Assembly (NCBI RefSeq): GCF_017639205.1
Contig: NZ_CP071139.1
Location: 8,741,501-8,805,500, forward strand
DNA: 64,000 bases
Direction of reading: 5' to 3'
Source of the DNA: Streptomyces nojiriensis
GTDB lineage: Bacteria; Actinomycetota; Actinomycetes; Streptomycetales; Streptomycetaceae
A program made the position numbers and the translations under genes. Under the pieces are notes generated by a model, which saw only the letters and a list, made by a program, of their open reading frames with translations, had not been told where the DNA came from and ran no database searches. Positions 40,755 to 49,644 of this stretch are shown one piece after another. Each line of letters opens with the position of its first letter. Position 1 is the first letter of the stretch.

Positions 40755-42164
40755 TCAGCGGGCCGCCTCGGCGGGCGTCACTGCCGGCCGCTCCTGCCCC
40801 GGCTCGCCGCCGGCCTCGGCCTCGGCCTCGGCGCGGCTCAGCGCGGCGTTGCGGGTGTCCGGCATGAGCACGTACGTCACGAGCGAGATCAGCGCGCATC
40901 CGGAGACGTACCAGAAGAACATGGTCTCGTGCCCACTGTTCTTGAACCAGAGCGCCACGTACTCCGCGGTGCCGCCGAACAGCGCGTTGGCGATCGCGTA
41001 CGGCAGCGCCACGCCCAGTGCGCGCACCCTGGTCGGGAACAGTTCGGCCTTGACCGCCGCGTTGATGGACGTGTAGCCGGTGATGATGACCAGGGCCAGC
41101 AGGGACAGCCCGAGCGCGGACCAGTACGAGGAGGCCGATCCGAGCGCGGTCATGATCGGGTACGTGCCGACGGTGCAGCCCACCGCGAAGGTGATCAGCA
41201 GGGGCCGGCGGCCGATCCGGTCGGACAGCATGCCGGCGAAGGGCTGCAGCACGGCGAAGAGGGTCAGCGCGGTGAAGCTGACGAGCGTGGCCGTGGTCTT
41301 CTCCATGCCCGCGCTGCCGACCAGGTACTTGGTGAGGTAGGTGGTGTAGGTGTAGTAGGCCACGGTGCCGCCGAGGGTGAGCGCCATGACGAGCCCGGCC
41401 TGCCGCCGGTACTGCCACAGGGCCTTCAGCGTGCCGCGCGTGCTGTCGTCGTGGGCGTCCCCGCCCGTCTCCGCCGACGCCGACGACTCCTCCTTGAACG
41501 CGTCGGTCTCCTGCAGCCGGCGCCGCAGCCAGAAGACGACCACCGCGAACAGCGCACCGAGGAGGAACGGGAGCCGCCAGCCCCAGCTCTCCAGCTGGGC
41601 TGTGGTCAGGGTGTGCTGAAGGGTGATCAGGGCGCCCAGTCCGAGCAGCTGGCCGCAGGTCATGGACACGTACTGGAAGGACGAGCCCAGCCCGCGCCGG
41701 TTCCGGGCCGACGCCTCGGTCAGGTAGGTGGCGCTGGCGGCGTACTCGCCGCCGATGCTCATCCCCTGCAGCAGCCGGGCGAGCAGCAGCACCAGGGCGC
41801 CGAAGTACCCGGCCTGGCCGTAGGTCGGGGCGACGGCGATCAGCAGGGCGGCCACCGACATCATGGTGACGGTGAGGGTGAGCGCGCTCTTGCGCCCGTG
41901 CCGGTCGGCGGCACGGCCGAGGATCCACCCGCCGACGGGACGCATCAGGAAGCCGACCGCGAAGATCCCGGCCGTGTTCATCAGCTGGGTGGTCGGGTTG
42001 TCGCCGGGGAAGAAGGAATCGGCGAAGTAGATCGCGAAGCTGGCGTAGACGAACCAGTCGTACCACTCGACGAGATTGCCGAGCGAGCCGCCGATCAGGG
42101 CGAGACGGCGCTTCCTGCGCTCGTCCCCGGGCGGCGACGCGGGCATGACGGTGGACGGGGACAT
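40755..42164 (-). CDS. MHS-family (ProP/KgtP-like) symporter
   Basis: A 469-residue MFS protein of the metabolite:H+ symporter subfamily with 12 helices. Signatures: NLVEWYDWFVYASFAIYF in helix 1, GWILGRAADRHGRKSAL in loop 2-3, RLLQGMSIGGEYAASATY, and SDRIGRRP in loop 8-9. Relatives take up alpha-ketoglutarate, dicarboxylates, proline or betaine. The start at 42164 has CTGGAG five bases upstream; longer frames to 42260 are unlikely. It is followed by the response regulator and kinase, which suggests control by that pair. Confidence 0.88.
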   Translation of the reverse strand: MSPSTVMPASPPGDERRKRRLALIGGSLGNLVEWYDWFVYASFAIYFADSFFPGDNPTTQLMNTAGIFAVGFLMRPVGGWILGRAADRHGRKSALTLTVTMMSVAALLIAVAPTYGQAGYFGALVLLLARLLQGMSIGGEYAASATYLTEASARNRRGLGSSFQYVSMTCGQLLGLGALITLQHTLTTAQLESWGWRLPFLLGALFAVVVFWLRRRLQETDAFKEESSASAETGGDAHDDSTRGTLKALWQYRRQAGLVMALTLGGTVAYYTYTTYLTKYLVGSAGMEKTTATLVSFTALTLFAVLQPFAGMLSDRIGRRPLLITFAVGCTVGTYPIMTALGSASSYWSALGLSLLALVIITGYTSINAAVKAELFPTRVRALGVALPYAIANALFGGTAEYVALWFKNSGHETMFFWYVSGCALISLVTYVLMPDTRNAALSRAEAEAEAGGEPGQERPAVTPAEAAR

Positions 42165-42324
42165 GGCGGCTCCAGAGGGAAGTTCCCTGATGAGGGACGG
42201 CAGAACGGCCCCGGCGGTGGGGAGTGTCCAGAGCATGCGGCGGCCGTCGTACCCGGACAAGGTCCGCCACGCAGATCTAACGTTCCGCTAAGAAAGCCCC
42301 CGGGAAAGCCGCGGGGCCGCCGGA

Positions 42325-42368
42325 TTTCACCGTTCGGTCATGCGCACGTCATGCCTGCTCCATGGCCG
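42325..42368 (+). promoter_or_regulatory. PHO-box-like array of 11-bp direct repeats upstream of phytase
   Basis: Four consecutive 11-base units with a core TCA or CCA at a fixed place: TTTCACCGTTC, GGTCATGCGCA, CGTCATGCCTG, CTCCATGGCCG. Unit 2 matches 9 of 11 positions of the Streptomyces PhoP repeat GKTCAYYYRSG; the others match 6 or 7. It lies about 105-150 bases upstream of the phytase start. The remainder of 42165-42473 shows no gene. Confidence 0.5.
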
Positions 42369-42473
42369 TCACCCGAACGTGGCCCACCGTGGGGGCGGCC
42401 CGCCGCGGAACGCCGGAAGACCCCGGCCACCACGCGGCCGGCCTACCCCGGTACCCCCCCGACAGGAGGCAAG

Positions 42474-43823
42474 ATGCGCGTGATCCCGAGCAGGCGGACC
42501 CCGGCCGTGGCCGTGGCCGCGGCGGCCATGGTGGCCCTGGGCGTGATCGCCGGACCGGCACACGCCCAGGAGGAACACGGCGGCGCCGCACCGTCACTGC
42601 CCCGGGTGACGGCCTCCGTCGAGACGCCCTCCCTCTTCGACGACGAGGCAGGCGGCAACGCGAACGCCGACGACCCGGCGATCTGGCGCAACGCCAAGGA
42701 CCCCGACGCCAGTCTGGTCATCGCCACCGCCAAGGAGGGCGGCCTGCGCGTCTACGACCTGGACGGACGCCAGGTGCAGGCCCTGCCCGCGCCTCAGCCG
42801 CCGAGGGACGGCGACAAGCCCGGGCGCTTCAACAACGTCGACCTGATCACCGGACTCCGCTTCCCGGACGGCCGTCACGACGTGGCCGTCGTCTCCGACC
42901 GCGGCCGCGACCAGCTGCGCGTCTACCGGATCGACCCGAAGCGGCGCACCGCCCCGCTGGTCGACGTCACCGACGAGGCGGCCGCCCCGCAGGTCTTCTC
43001 CGCCGGTCAGGACGAGGTCAACGACCAGCGGACCGCCTACGGCCTGGCCGCCTACACCGACCGCCGCAGCGGCCGCTCGTACGCGGTCACCAGCCGGCGC
43101 CACGCCACCGACCTCGCACTGGCCGAACTGCTGCCGAACGCCCGGGGCAAGGTCGGCTACCGCACCGTCCGCACCACCTCGCTGCCCGCCGCCTTCACCC
43201 TGCCGAACGGGAAGAGCTGGGCGCCGTGCGGCGAACCGGGCGAGCGGCCCCAGGTCGAGGGCATGGTCGTCGATCCCGACACCGGTGACCTCTACGCCGG
43301 TCAGGAGGACGTCGGCATCTGGAAGCTCGACGCCGACCTGCGCTCGCCCGCCCGCCTCATCGAGAAGGTCCGCTCCTTCGGCGTGCCCGGCACCTGGAAC
43401 CCCGCGACGGAGGAGTGCGACGCGGGCGCGGACCCCGGCTTCGGCGGCCGGCACATCGCCGCCGACGTGGAGGGCCTGACCATCTGGCGCGACCCGAAGC
43501 ACCCCGGCCACGGCGGCTACCTGCTCGCCTCCAGCCAGGGCGACGACACCTTCGCCGTATTCGACCGCGAGCACGGCAACGCGTACGTCCGCGGCTTCCG
43601 CGTCGGCGACGCCGCGACGCCCGGTGCGCCGGACGGTTCGCAGGAGTGCGACGGCGCCGCCGTCACGAGCGCACCGCTGGGCAAGAGGTTCCCGAACGGC
43701 CTGCTGGTCGTCCAGGACGGCCACAACACCCCCCGGACCACCGGAGCCGACGGCCAGGCCCGTACCGACACCGACTTCAAGTTCGTGGACCTGGGCCGGC
43801 TGAAGCGGGCCGCCCGCCTCTGA
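42474..43823 (+). CDS. Secreted beta-propeller (3-)phytase
   Basis: A 449-residue secreted phytase, releasing phosphate from phytate in a calcium-dependent way. The Sec signal is cleaved near AHA (about 31). Propeller motifs: DDPAIWRNAKDPDASLVIATAKEGGLRVYDLDG near the start (each run shown is family consensus with minor changes), FNNVDLITG, VVSDRGRDQLRVYR, QVEGMVVD, ADVEGLTIW and LLASSQGDDTFAVFDR. Full family length. ATG 42474 has AGGAGG upstream. PHO-like repeats upstream suggest induction by phosphate starvation. Confidence 0.92.
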   Translation: MRVIPSRRTPAVAVAAAAMVALGVIAGPAHAQEEHGGAAPSLPRVTASVETPSLFDDEAGGNANADDPAIWRNAKDPDASLVIATAKEGGLRVYDLDGRQVQALPAPQPPRDGDKPGRFNNVDLITGLRFPDGRHDVAVVSDRGRDQLRVYRIDPKRRTAPLVDVTDEAAAPQVFSAGQDEVNDQRTAYGLAAYTDRRSGRSYAVTSRRHATDLALAELLPNARGKVGYRTVRTTSLPAAFTLPNGKSWAPCGEPGERPQVEGMVVDPDTGDLYAGQEDVGIWKLDADLRSPARLIEKVRSFGVPGTWNPATEECDAGADPGFGGRHIAADVEGLTIWRDPKHPGHGGYLLASSQGDDTFAVFDREHGNAYVRGFRVGDAATPGAPDGSQECDGAAVTSAPLGKRFPNGLLVVQDGHNTPRTTGADGQARTDTDFKFVDLGRLKRAARL

Positions 43824-43923
43824 CCCCGCCCGCCTCCGACGCCGCCGCCGGGGACCGTGACCTGGGCGGCGCCGCGTTCGCCCAGGTCGATAGGATCACC
43901 ACCGCATACGACGGAAGGCGATC

Positions 43924-44751
43924 ATGGCGGACAGTCCCCTCAGGCCCAGCTCGTTGATCAACACGGTCTACGGGGCGTTCCTGCGACGCCTCGGCGGCTG
44001 GATCTCCGTCGCCGACCTGATCACCCTGATGGCCGAGCTGGACGTGGACGGCCCGGCGGCGCGCTCGGCGATCTCCCGGCTCAAGAAGAAGGGCGTCCTC
44101 GAACCGGAACGCCGGGGCGCCACCGGGTACCGGCTCAGCCCGGGCGCGCAGCCCGTCTTCGACGAGGGCGACCGGCGCATCTTCGGCAGCCTGGAACCGG
44201 CGAAGCTGAGCGACGGCTGGGCCATGGCCGTCTTCTCCGTACCGGAGTCCGAGCGCTCCCACCGCTACCAGCTGCGCACCCGGCTGACCTGGCTGGGCTT
44301 CGGGAACATCGCCCCGGGCGTGTGGCTGGCGCCCGGCCGCCTCCTCGGCGACGCCCGCGACATGCTCGTCCGCCTCGGGCTCAGCGAGTACGTGCACCTG
44401 TTCGCCGCCGAATACGCGGCCTTCAGCGACCTGCCCGGCACGGTCAGCTCGTGGTGGGACTTCCCGGCGATCGAGGAGCAGTACGCCGGGTTCACCGAGG
44501 CCTACGGCCCCGTCGCCGCGGGACTGACCGAGCGGACCGCCGTCGACGGGGCCGAGGCCTTCCGCCACTACGTCCCGATGCTCACCCAGTGGCGCCGCCT
44601 GCCCTACCTCGACCCCGGGCTGCCCGCCGAGCTGCTCCCCGCGGACTGGAACGCGGTCGCCGCGCGGCAGATCTTCCAGCAGCTGAACGAGGTGCTCGCC
44701 CCGCCCAGCCTGCGCCACGTGCAGGAAGTCACCGGGCTGACCGAGGCCTGA
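43924..44751 (+). CDS. PaaX-family transcriptional regulator
   Basis: A 275-residue PaaX-type repressor: an N-terminal winged helix (LINTVYGAFLRRLGGWISVADLI, then ARSAISRLKKKGVLE), a central part (KLSDGWAMAVFSVPESERSHRY) and the C-terminal domain to LRHVQEVTG. PaaX represses phenylacetate catabolism by sensing phenylacetyl-CoA; no paa genes lie here, so this is a regulator of some other aromatic or acyl-CoA pathway. It is convergent with the carboxylesterase gene 14 bases away. Confidence 0.88.
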   Translation: MADSPLRPSSLINTVYGAFLRRLGGWISVADLITLMAELDVDGPAARSAISRLKKKGVLEPERRGATGYRLSPGAQPVFDEGDRRIFGSLEPAKLSDGWAMAVFSVPESERSHRYQLRTRLTWLGFGNIAPGVWLAPGRLLGDARDMLVRLGLSEYVHLFAAEYAAFSDLPGTVSSWWDFPAIEEQYAGFTEAYGPVAAGLTERTAVDGAEAFRHYVPMLTQWRRLPYLDPGLPAELLPADWNAVAARQIFQQLNEVLAPPSLRHVQEVTGLTEA

Positions 44752-44765
44752 CCGGAGGAGGCGGG

Positions 44766-46400
44766 CTACCGCGCCGTCGGACGGCGCAGCCGCCGCCAGT
44801 ACCCGGCGAGGTCGTCGACGGTGCCGGTTACCGAGTCCAGGCTCATCGTCGTCCGGGAACCGCGTTCGTAGCGCGGCCAGTTCGGCATGGGACGGTGGTT
44901 GGGATCGCCGGTGCGGACGAACGAGATCCAGGACGCGTGCACGGCCCCGGCCAGTCCGTCACGGATCCTGGGATTCAGCCCCGCCAGGAACGGCGCCTGC
45001 GACCACTTGTCGAAGTTGTCGAACACGAACGGCAGCTCCAGGCAGTGCGCCGCGCCCAGTTGGCCGCCGTGCGCGGGCGTCGGGAGGTCGAACTGGTACG
45101 CCCAGACCGGCCGGCCGCGGGCCGCCCGCCGCTCGGCCAGGTCGATGCCGGGCATGCGGAACAGATCGTCGCCGATCAGGTCCATGAGCACGTCGACCGG
45201 GCGGGCCCCGGGCCGGGCCTCCTCGTACGCGGTGTAGGCCTCCGCCGCCCGGGCCCCGAAGGTGTCCCGCGCTCTGGCGAGCACCTGCTCCTTGGTGGCG
45301 GCGGCGTACGGCTCGCTCAGTGCGAAGGCGAAGGCGGCCTCCTCCCTGGTCCACCCGATCAGGAGGTCGATGTCCGCCCCGGGCCCGGCGAGCAGCAGAT
45401 CGGCCGGGTCGCGGGTCAGCGTCACCTCGTCCAGCACCGGCAGGAAGGGCGTCGACCAGTACCCCCAGCGTCCGGTCCGCCTGAACATCTCGATCGTGGC
45501 GGCGATCAGCTGGGGCCAGGGGAGCGTCCGTAGCTCCGCCACGTTCCGGGCACCGACGATGTCGAGGTAGGTGGCGCTGCGCTGCAGTGACTCCGCGCGG
45601 GTGGGGATCTGCAGGCCGAGCGGCGGGCTCTGCAGGATGGCGCGCCGGAACAGCGGGCGGCCGGCGGTCCGGGCCCCGGCGAGCGCGGCGACCGACAGCG
45701 CTCCGCCGGACTGCCCGGCGAGGGTGATGTCGTCGGGGTCGCCGCCGAACGCGGCGATGTTCTCCCGTACCCAGCGCAGTGCGGCGAGCTGGTCGGTGAA
45801 CCAGAAGTTCCCGCCGGCGCCGTCCTCACCGAAGTAGAGGTATCCCAGCGGCCCGAGCCGGTAGTTGAGGGTCACGGCGACGAGGTCGCCGTTGCGGGCG
45901 AAGGTCTCGCCGGAGTAGTTGGGCAGGGAGCCCGATCCGGAGATGAAGCCGCCGCCGTGGATCCAGACCAGCACCGGCCGCCGGGCGTCATCGGCTCCGG
46001 GCGTCCATACGTTGAGCGTCAGGCAGTCCTCGCTGAAGGGGGGAGCGCCGTGGGTGCCGAGCACCGCGTCGCCGCCCTCCCGGTAGAGCTGCGGGGCGCT
46101 CGGCCCGAACGCGGTCGCGTCGCGCGTTCCCGTCCAGCCGGGATGGGGCTGGGCGGGGCGCCAGCGCAGGGCTTCGACCGGGGGCGCCGCGTAGGGCACG
46201 CCCTTGAACACGGTGAGCCCGCCCTCGACGGCCCCGCGCAGCCGGCCCGCGGGCAGCTCGACGACGGGCGAGGACCCACCCGCCGGCGGTGCGGCCTGCG
46301 CCTGGCCGGCCGGTCCGCCGGGGACGCCGGTGAGCAGTGCGGCGCCGGTCAGCACCCCGGTGTTCCGGAGGATTCTGCGCCGTGATGGATCGTCGGTCAT
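44766..46400 (-). CDS. Tat-exported type B carboxylesterase
   Basis: A 544-residue carboxylesterase of the cholinesterase/type B family. Tat signal SRRRILRN plus hydrophobic stretch (about 7-38); oxyanion hole HGGGF (148-152); nucleophile Ser231 in AGQSGGAL; an EDCLTLNVW block (about 124-132) typical of the family; late His in GAAHCLELPF. It should hydrolyse hydrophobic esters outside the cell. It lies divergent from the branched-chain amino acid operon with about 230 bases between. Confidence 0.9.
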   Translation of the reverse strand: MTDDPSRRRILRNTGVLTGAALLTGVPGGPAGQAQAAPPAGGSSPVVELPAGRLRGAVEGGLTVFKGVPYAAPPVEALRWRPAQPHPGWTGTRDATAFGPSAPQLYREGGDAVLGTHGAPPFSEDCLTLNVWTPGADDARRPVLVWIHGGGFISGSGSLPNYSGETFARNGDLVAVTLNYRLGPLGYLYFGEDGAGGNFWFTDQLAALRWVRENIAAFGGDPDDITLAGQSGGALSVAALAGARTAGRPLFRRAILQSPPLGLQIPTRAESLQRSATYLDIVGARNVAELRTLPWPQLIAATIEMFRRTGRWGYWSTPFLPVLDEVTLTRDPADLLLAGPGADIDLLIGWTREEAAFAFALSEPYAAATKEQVLARARDTFGARAAEAYTAYEEARPGARPVDVLMDLIGDDLFRMPGIDLAERRAARGRPVWAYQFDLPTPAHGGQLGAAHCLELPFVFDNFDKWSQAPFLAGLNPRIRDGLAGAVHASWISFVRTGDPNHRPMPNWPRYERGSRTTMSLDSVTGTVDDLAGYWRRLRRPTAR

Positions 46401-46538
46401 GGTGCTTCACTCCCTGACGGATCGTGGATTCGCCCACCGAAGTGGTATGGCGCGAAATTGACGATGGCTAGTGCTACGGCATACGCGAGGCGGGGGTCAA
46501 GGGGTGCGGCGGACCTCCGGTATCTATCTTGAGAAGTC

Positions 46539-46574
46539 TTGACGGGCGTCGCAATTACGCGATAGACACGTGTC
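46539..46574 (+). promoter_or_regulatory. Candidate promoter and GACACGTGTC operator of the liv operon
   Basis: TTGACG (46539-46544), 18-base spacer, TAGACA (46563-46568), about 60 bases before the binding-protein start. The perfect 10-base palindrome GACACGTGTC (46565-46574) covers the -10 and likely start point, where a bound repressor would block initiation. Confidence 0.5.
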
Positions 46575-46629
46575 ACCTCAGGAGCAACATCCGGTCCGCG
46601 AAGGCCGGTTGACAACGTACGGAGTCTCC

Positions 46630-47805
46630 ATGGCAGGTCGGTTTCACCCCCTGGTTCTGATCACCGTCACCACAGGCCTCTTGCTGGCCACGGGATGCGG
46701 CGGTGCGAGCCTGGGCACGGGCGACGACAACAAGCAGGCCGGGCCCGTGAAGATCGGGCTCCTCGTCCCGCAGTCCGGGACCTACAAGGCCCTCGGCGAC
46801 GACATGAAGCAGGGCTTCGAGCTCTACGTCCGACAGCACGGCGGCCGGCTCGGCGGCCGCGAGGTCCAGATCGTGACCGCGGACGAGGGGGAGACGGCCG
46901 ACTCGGGCAAGGCGGCGGCGGAGAAGCTCGTCAAGCAGGACCGGGTCCTGGCGGTCAGCGGAGTGGTCAGCTCGGCCACCGTCAACGGCGTCAAGGACCT
47001 GTTCGAGACCAGCAGGATCCCGCTCGTCGGCTCGAACGCCTCGCCCACCACCCTGACCGGAACCGAATACATCTGGCGCACCTCGTACGTCAACGACGAG
47101 CCGGGCAAGGCGCTCGGCCGGCACGTCGCCGAGCGGGCCGGCGGCCCGGTCTTCCTCATCGCCGCGGGCTACCAGGCCGGCAAGGACGAGATCGAGGGCT
47201 TCAAGTCCACCTTCCTGCCCGCCGGCGGCAAGATCGCGGGGGAGGAGGTCTACACGCCGTTCCCGGGCACCAAGAACTTCCAGCCCTACCTCTCCCAGAT
47301 CGAGAACTCCGGGGCGAAGGCGGTCTTCTGCTTCTACGCCGGCGGCGCGGCCGTCGACTTCGTGAAGCAGTACCGCGACTTCGGACTGGCCGGAAAGATC
47401 CCGCTCTACGCACCCGGCTTCCTCACCGAGGGCGGCGTGCTCAAGGGACAGGGGGACGCGGCCGAAGGCATCCTCACGGCCCTCAACTACAGCGCCGACC
47501 TGGACAACGCCGCCAACCGGCAGTTCGCACCGGCCTACCGGGCCGCCCACGGCACCGACCCGACCACCTACGCGATGGCCTCATGGGACGCGGCGCAGGT
47601 GCTCGACAAGGCGATCGGGGCAGCCGGCAGCGCCGTGACCCCGGAGACGGTCAACGCCGCCCTCTCCAGCGTCGGGGACATCGACAGCCCGCGGGGCACC
47701 TGGCGGTTCAACAGCGGCGGCACGCCGATCCAGCCCTGGTACCTGCGCGAGGTGAAGCTGGGCGCCAACACCGTCGCCGGCGACCTCGGCCGACTGGGCG
47801 GCTGA
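46630..47805 (+). CDS. livK: Branched-chain amino acid ABC transporter, binding lipoprotein
   Basis: A 391-residue type I binding lipoprotein (Peripla_BP_6). Lipobox ATGC (Cys at about 23) after a short hydrophobic signal; the body starts VKIGLLVPQSGTYKALGDDM and includes LAVSGVVSSATVNGV and IPLVGSNASPTTL. It captures branched-chain amino acids or related amides for the permeases encoded just downstream. ATG 46630 follows GGAG. First gene of a five-gene operon whose members abut or overlap. Confidence 0.9.
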   Translation: MAGRFHPLVLITVTTGLLLATGCGGASLGTGDDNKQAGPVKIGLLVPQSGTYKALGDDMKQGFELYVRQHGGRLGGREVQIVTADEGETADSGKAAAEKLVKQDRVLAVSGVVSSATVNGVKDLFETSRIPLVGSNASPTTLTGTEYIWRTSYVNDEPGKALGRHVAERAGGPVFLIAAGYQAGKDEIEGFKSTFLPAGGKIAGEEVYTPFPGTKNFQPYLSQIENSGAKAVFCFYAGGAAVDFVKQYRDFGLAGKIPLYAPGFLTEGGVLKGQGDAAEGILTALNYSADLDNAANRQFAPAYRAAHGTDPTTYAMASWDAAQVLDKAIGAAGSAVTPETVNAALSSVGDIDSPRGTWRFNSGGTPIQPWYLREVKLGANTVAGDLGRLGG

Positions 47806-47806
47806 C

Positions 47807-48685
47807 ATGGCCGGATGGCTGGACGGCAACCTCGTCGGCTTCGTCGACGGGATCGCCTTCGGACTGCTGCTGTTCACGATCGCGGTCGGCCTCTCCCTGG
47901 TCTTCGGCATGATGGACGTCCTCAACCTGGCGCACGGCACGCTCTACCTCGGCGGGGCCTACACCGCCTACGCACTCTCCGACGGAACCCTTCCGGGCCT
48001 GCTCCTCGCCCTCACGGCCGGCGCGCTGGTGGGCGCCCTCGGGGGAGCCGCACTGACCTGGCTCACCCAGCCGCTGGCCCGGCGCGGGCACCTCGACCAG
48101 GCCGTGCTCACCCTGGGCATCACCTTCATCGTCGCCGACCTCCTCGCCGCGGCCTTCGGCGGGGAGGTGCTGCCCACCGACCCGCCGGCAGCGCTGCGCG
48201 GAACGGTGGACCTGCTCGGCCACACGTATCCGGTGTACCGGCTGGTGTTCATCGCCGTCGCGGCCTGCCTCGCCGTCCTCGTCCACCTGCTCTTCGAGCG
48301 CAGCTCGCTCGGAGCCCTCGTCCGGGCCACCGTCGCCGACCGGGACATGGTCCGCGCCCAGGGCGTCGACATCCGCAAGGTGCTGTACGGGGTCTTCGCC
48401 CTCGGCGCCGCCCTGGCAGCGGTCGGCGGTGTCCTCGGTGCGCCGACCCTGGGCCCCGGGCCGGGCGTCGACGAGAGCGTGCTCGTCCTCTCGCTCGTCG
48501 TCGTGGTCGTCGGCGGCCTCGGATCCGTACGCGGCGCCCTCGTGGGGGCTCTGCTCATCGGCCAGGTCCAGACCCTCGGAGTGGCACTGCTCCCGCAGTA
48601 CGCGCCCTTCCTCCTCTTCGGCACCATGCTGGCCGTGCTCGTGGTCCGCCCGCACGGCCTGGTCGCGTCGGCGGTGCGCACATGA
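47807..48685 (+). CDS. livH: Branched-chain amino acid ABC transporter, permease
   Basis: A 292-residue LivH-type permease with about eight membrane helices. It has SLVFGMMDVLNLAHGTLYLGGAY, the family signature near the N-terminus, and VVVVGGLGSVRGALVGALLIG at the EAA-like coupling region. One base separates it from the binding-protein stop; its own stop overlaps the next start (ATGA). Confidence 0.93.
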   Translation: MAGWLDGNLVGFVDGIAFGLLLFTIAVGLSLVFGMMDVLNLAHGTLYLGGAYTAYALSDGTLPGLLLALTAGALVGALGGAALTWLTQPLARRGHLDQAVLTLGITFIVADLLAAAFGGEVLPTDPPAALRGTVDLLGHTYPVYRLVFIAVAACLAVLVHLLFERSSLGALVRATVADRDMVRAQGVDIRKVLYGVFALGAALAAVGGVLGAPTLGPGPGVDESVLVLSLVVVVVGGLGSVRGALVGALLIGQVQTLGVALLPQYAPFLLFGTMLAVLVVRPHGLVASAVRT

Positions 48686-49644
48686 GCACGCCCACGACAT
48701 CCCGGGCGATCGGCACCGCCGTGCTCCTCGGGCTCACCCTGGCCCCCTTCCTGCTCGGCCCGTACGCCGTCGCCACCCTCTCGCGGACCCTGGTGTTCGC
48801 CCTGCTCGCGCTGAGCGTGAACCTGCTGACCGGGCTGACCGGGCTGCCGACCCTCGGCCAGTCCGCCTACTTCGGCGTCGGCGCCTACACCGCGGCCATC
48901 GTCGCGAAGGACCTCACGGACATCGGCCCGCTCCAACTCCTGATCGCGGCGGGCGTCTCCGCGCTGGTGGCCGTACTCACCGGGTGGCTCGCCGTCCGCG
49001 CCCGCGGCGTGGTGTTCCTCATGCTGACGCTGGCCATCGGCGAGATCGCCCACAGCGCCGCCGTCAACTGGAAGCCGGTGACGGGCGGCACCGACGGGGT
49101 GTCCGGGATCCCACCCGTCGTGCCGCTGCCCGGCATGCCCGCGCTGGAGCTCGACGGGCTGGTCTACTTCTACGTACTGGCCGTCTTCCTGCTGCTCCTC
49201 GCGGCCGTCACCCGCCTGGGCGCGACCCCCTTCGCCCTCGCCCTGCGCGGAATCCGCGACAACGAGCCCCGCATGAAGGCGATCGGCCACCCCACCCGGC
49301 GGTACGCCCTCACCGTCTACTGCGGCGCCGCGGCCCTGGCCGGCGCCGCCGGGTCGATGTGGGTCTCGGCACAGCGCTTCGTCTCGCCCGGCGACGCCGG
49401 CTTCGAGATCGCCGCCCTCGCCCTGCTGGCCGTCGTCATCGGCGGCTCCGGCTCCATCAGGGGGGCCTGCGCCGCGGCCGCGCTCATCTGGCTGACCCGC
49501 GACTACCTCGGAAACCTCGAAGCCGTCGCCGGACGCGGCCCGCTGCTGCTCGGCCTGCTGCTCGTCGTTGCCGTGTACACCCTGCCCCGCGGACTGGCCG
49601 GCGTACGGCTCCCGCACCAGCCGAGCCGGAAGAGGGCGGCGTGA
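48682..49644 (+). CDS. livM: Branched-chain amino acid ABC transporter, permease
   Basis: A 320-residue LivM-type permease with about nine to ten helices: LSVNLLTGLTGLPTLGQSAYFGVGAY in the second segment, IRDNEPRMKAIGHPTRRYAL as the cytoplasmic coupling loop and VVIGGSGSIRGAC near the end. It pairs with the LivH-type subunit to form the channel. Starts in ATGA overlap with livH; ends in GTGA overlap with the ATPase gene. Confidence 0.93.
   Translation: MSTPTTSRAIGTAVLLGLTLAPFLLGPYAVATLSRTLVFALLALSVNLLTGLTGLPTLGQSAYFGVGAYTAAIVAKDLTDIGPLQLLIAAGVSALVAVLTGWLAVRARGVVFLMLTLAIGEIAHSAAVNWKPVTGGTDGVSGIPPVVPLPGMPALELDGLVYFYVLAVFLLLLAAVTRLGATPFALALRGIRDNEPRMKAIGHPTRRYALTVYCGAAALAGAAGSMWVSAQRFVSPGDAGFEIAALALLAVVIGGSGSIRGACAAAALIWLTRDYLGNLEAVAGRGPLLLGLLLVVAVYTLPRGLAGVRLPHQPSRKRAA

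Noticed and set aside
43924..44751. Phenylacetate catabolic locus
   Set aside because: The PaaX-type regulator stands alone with no paa genes nearby.
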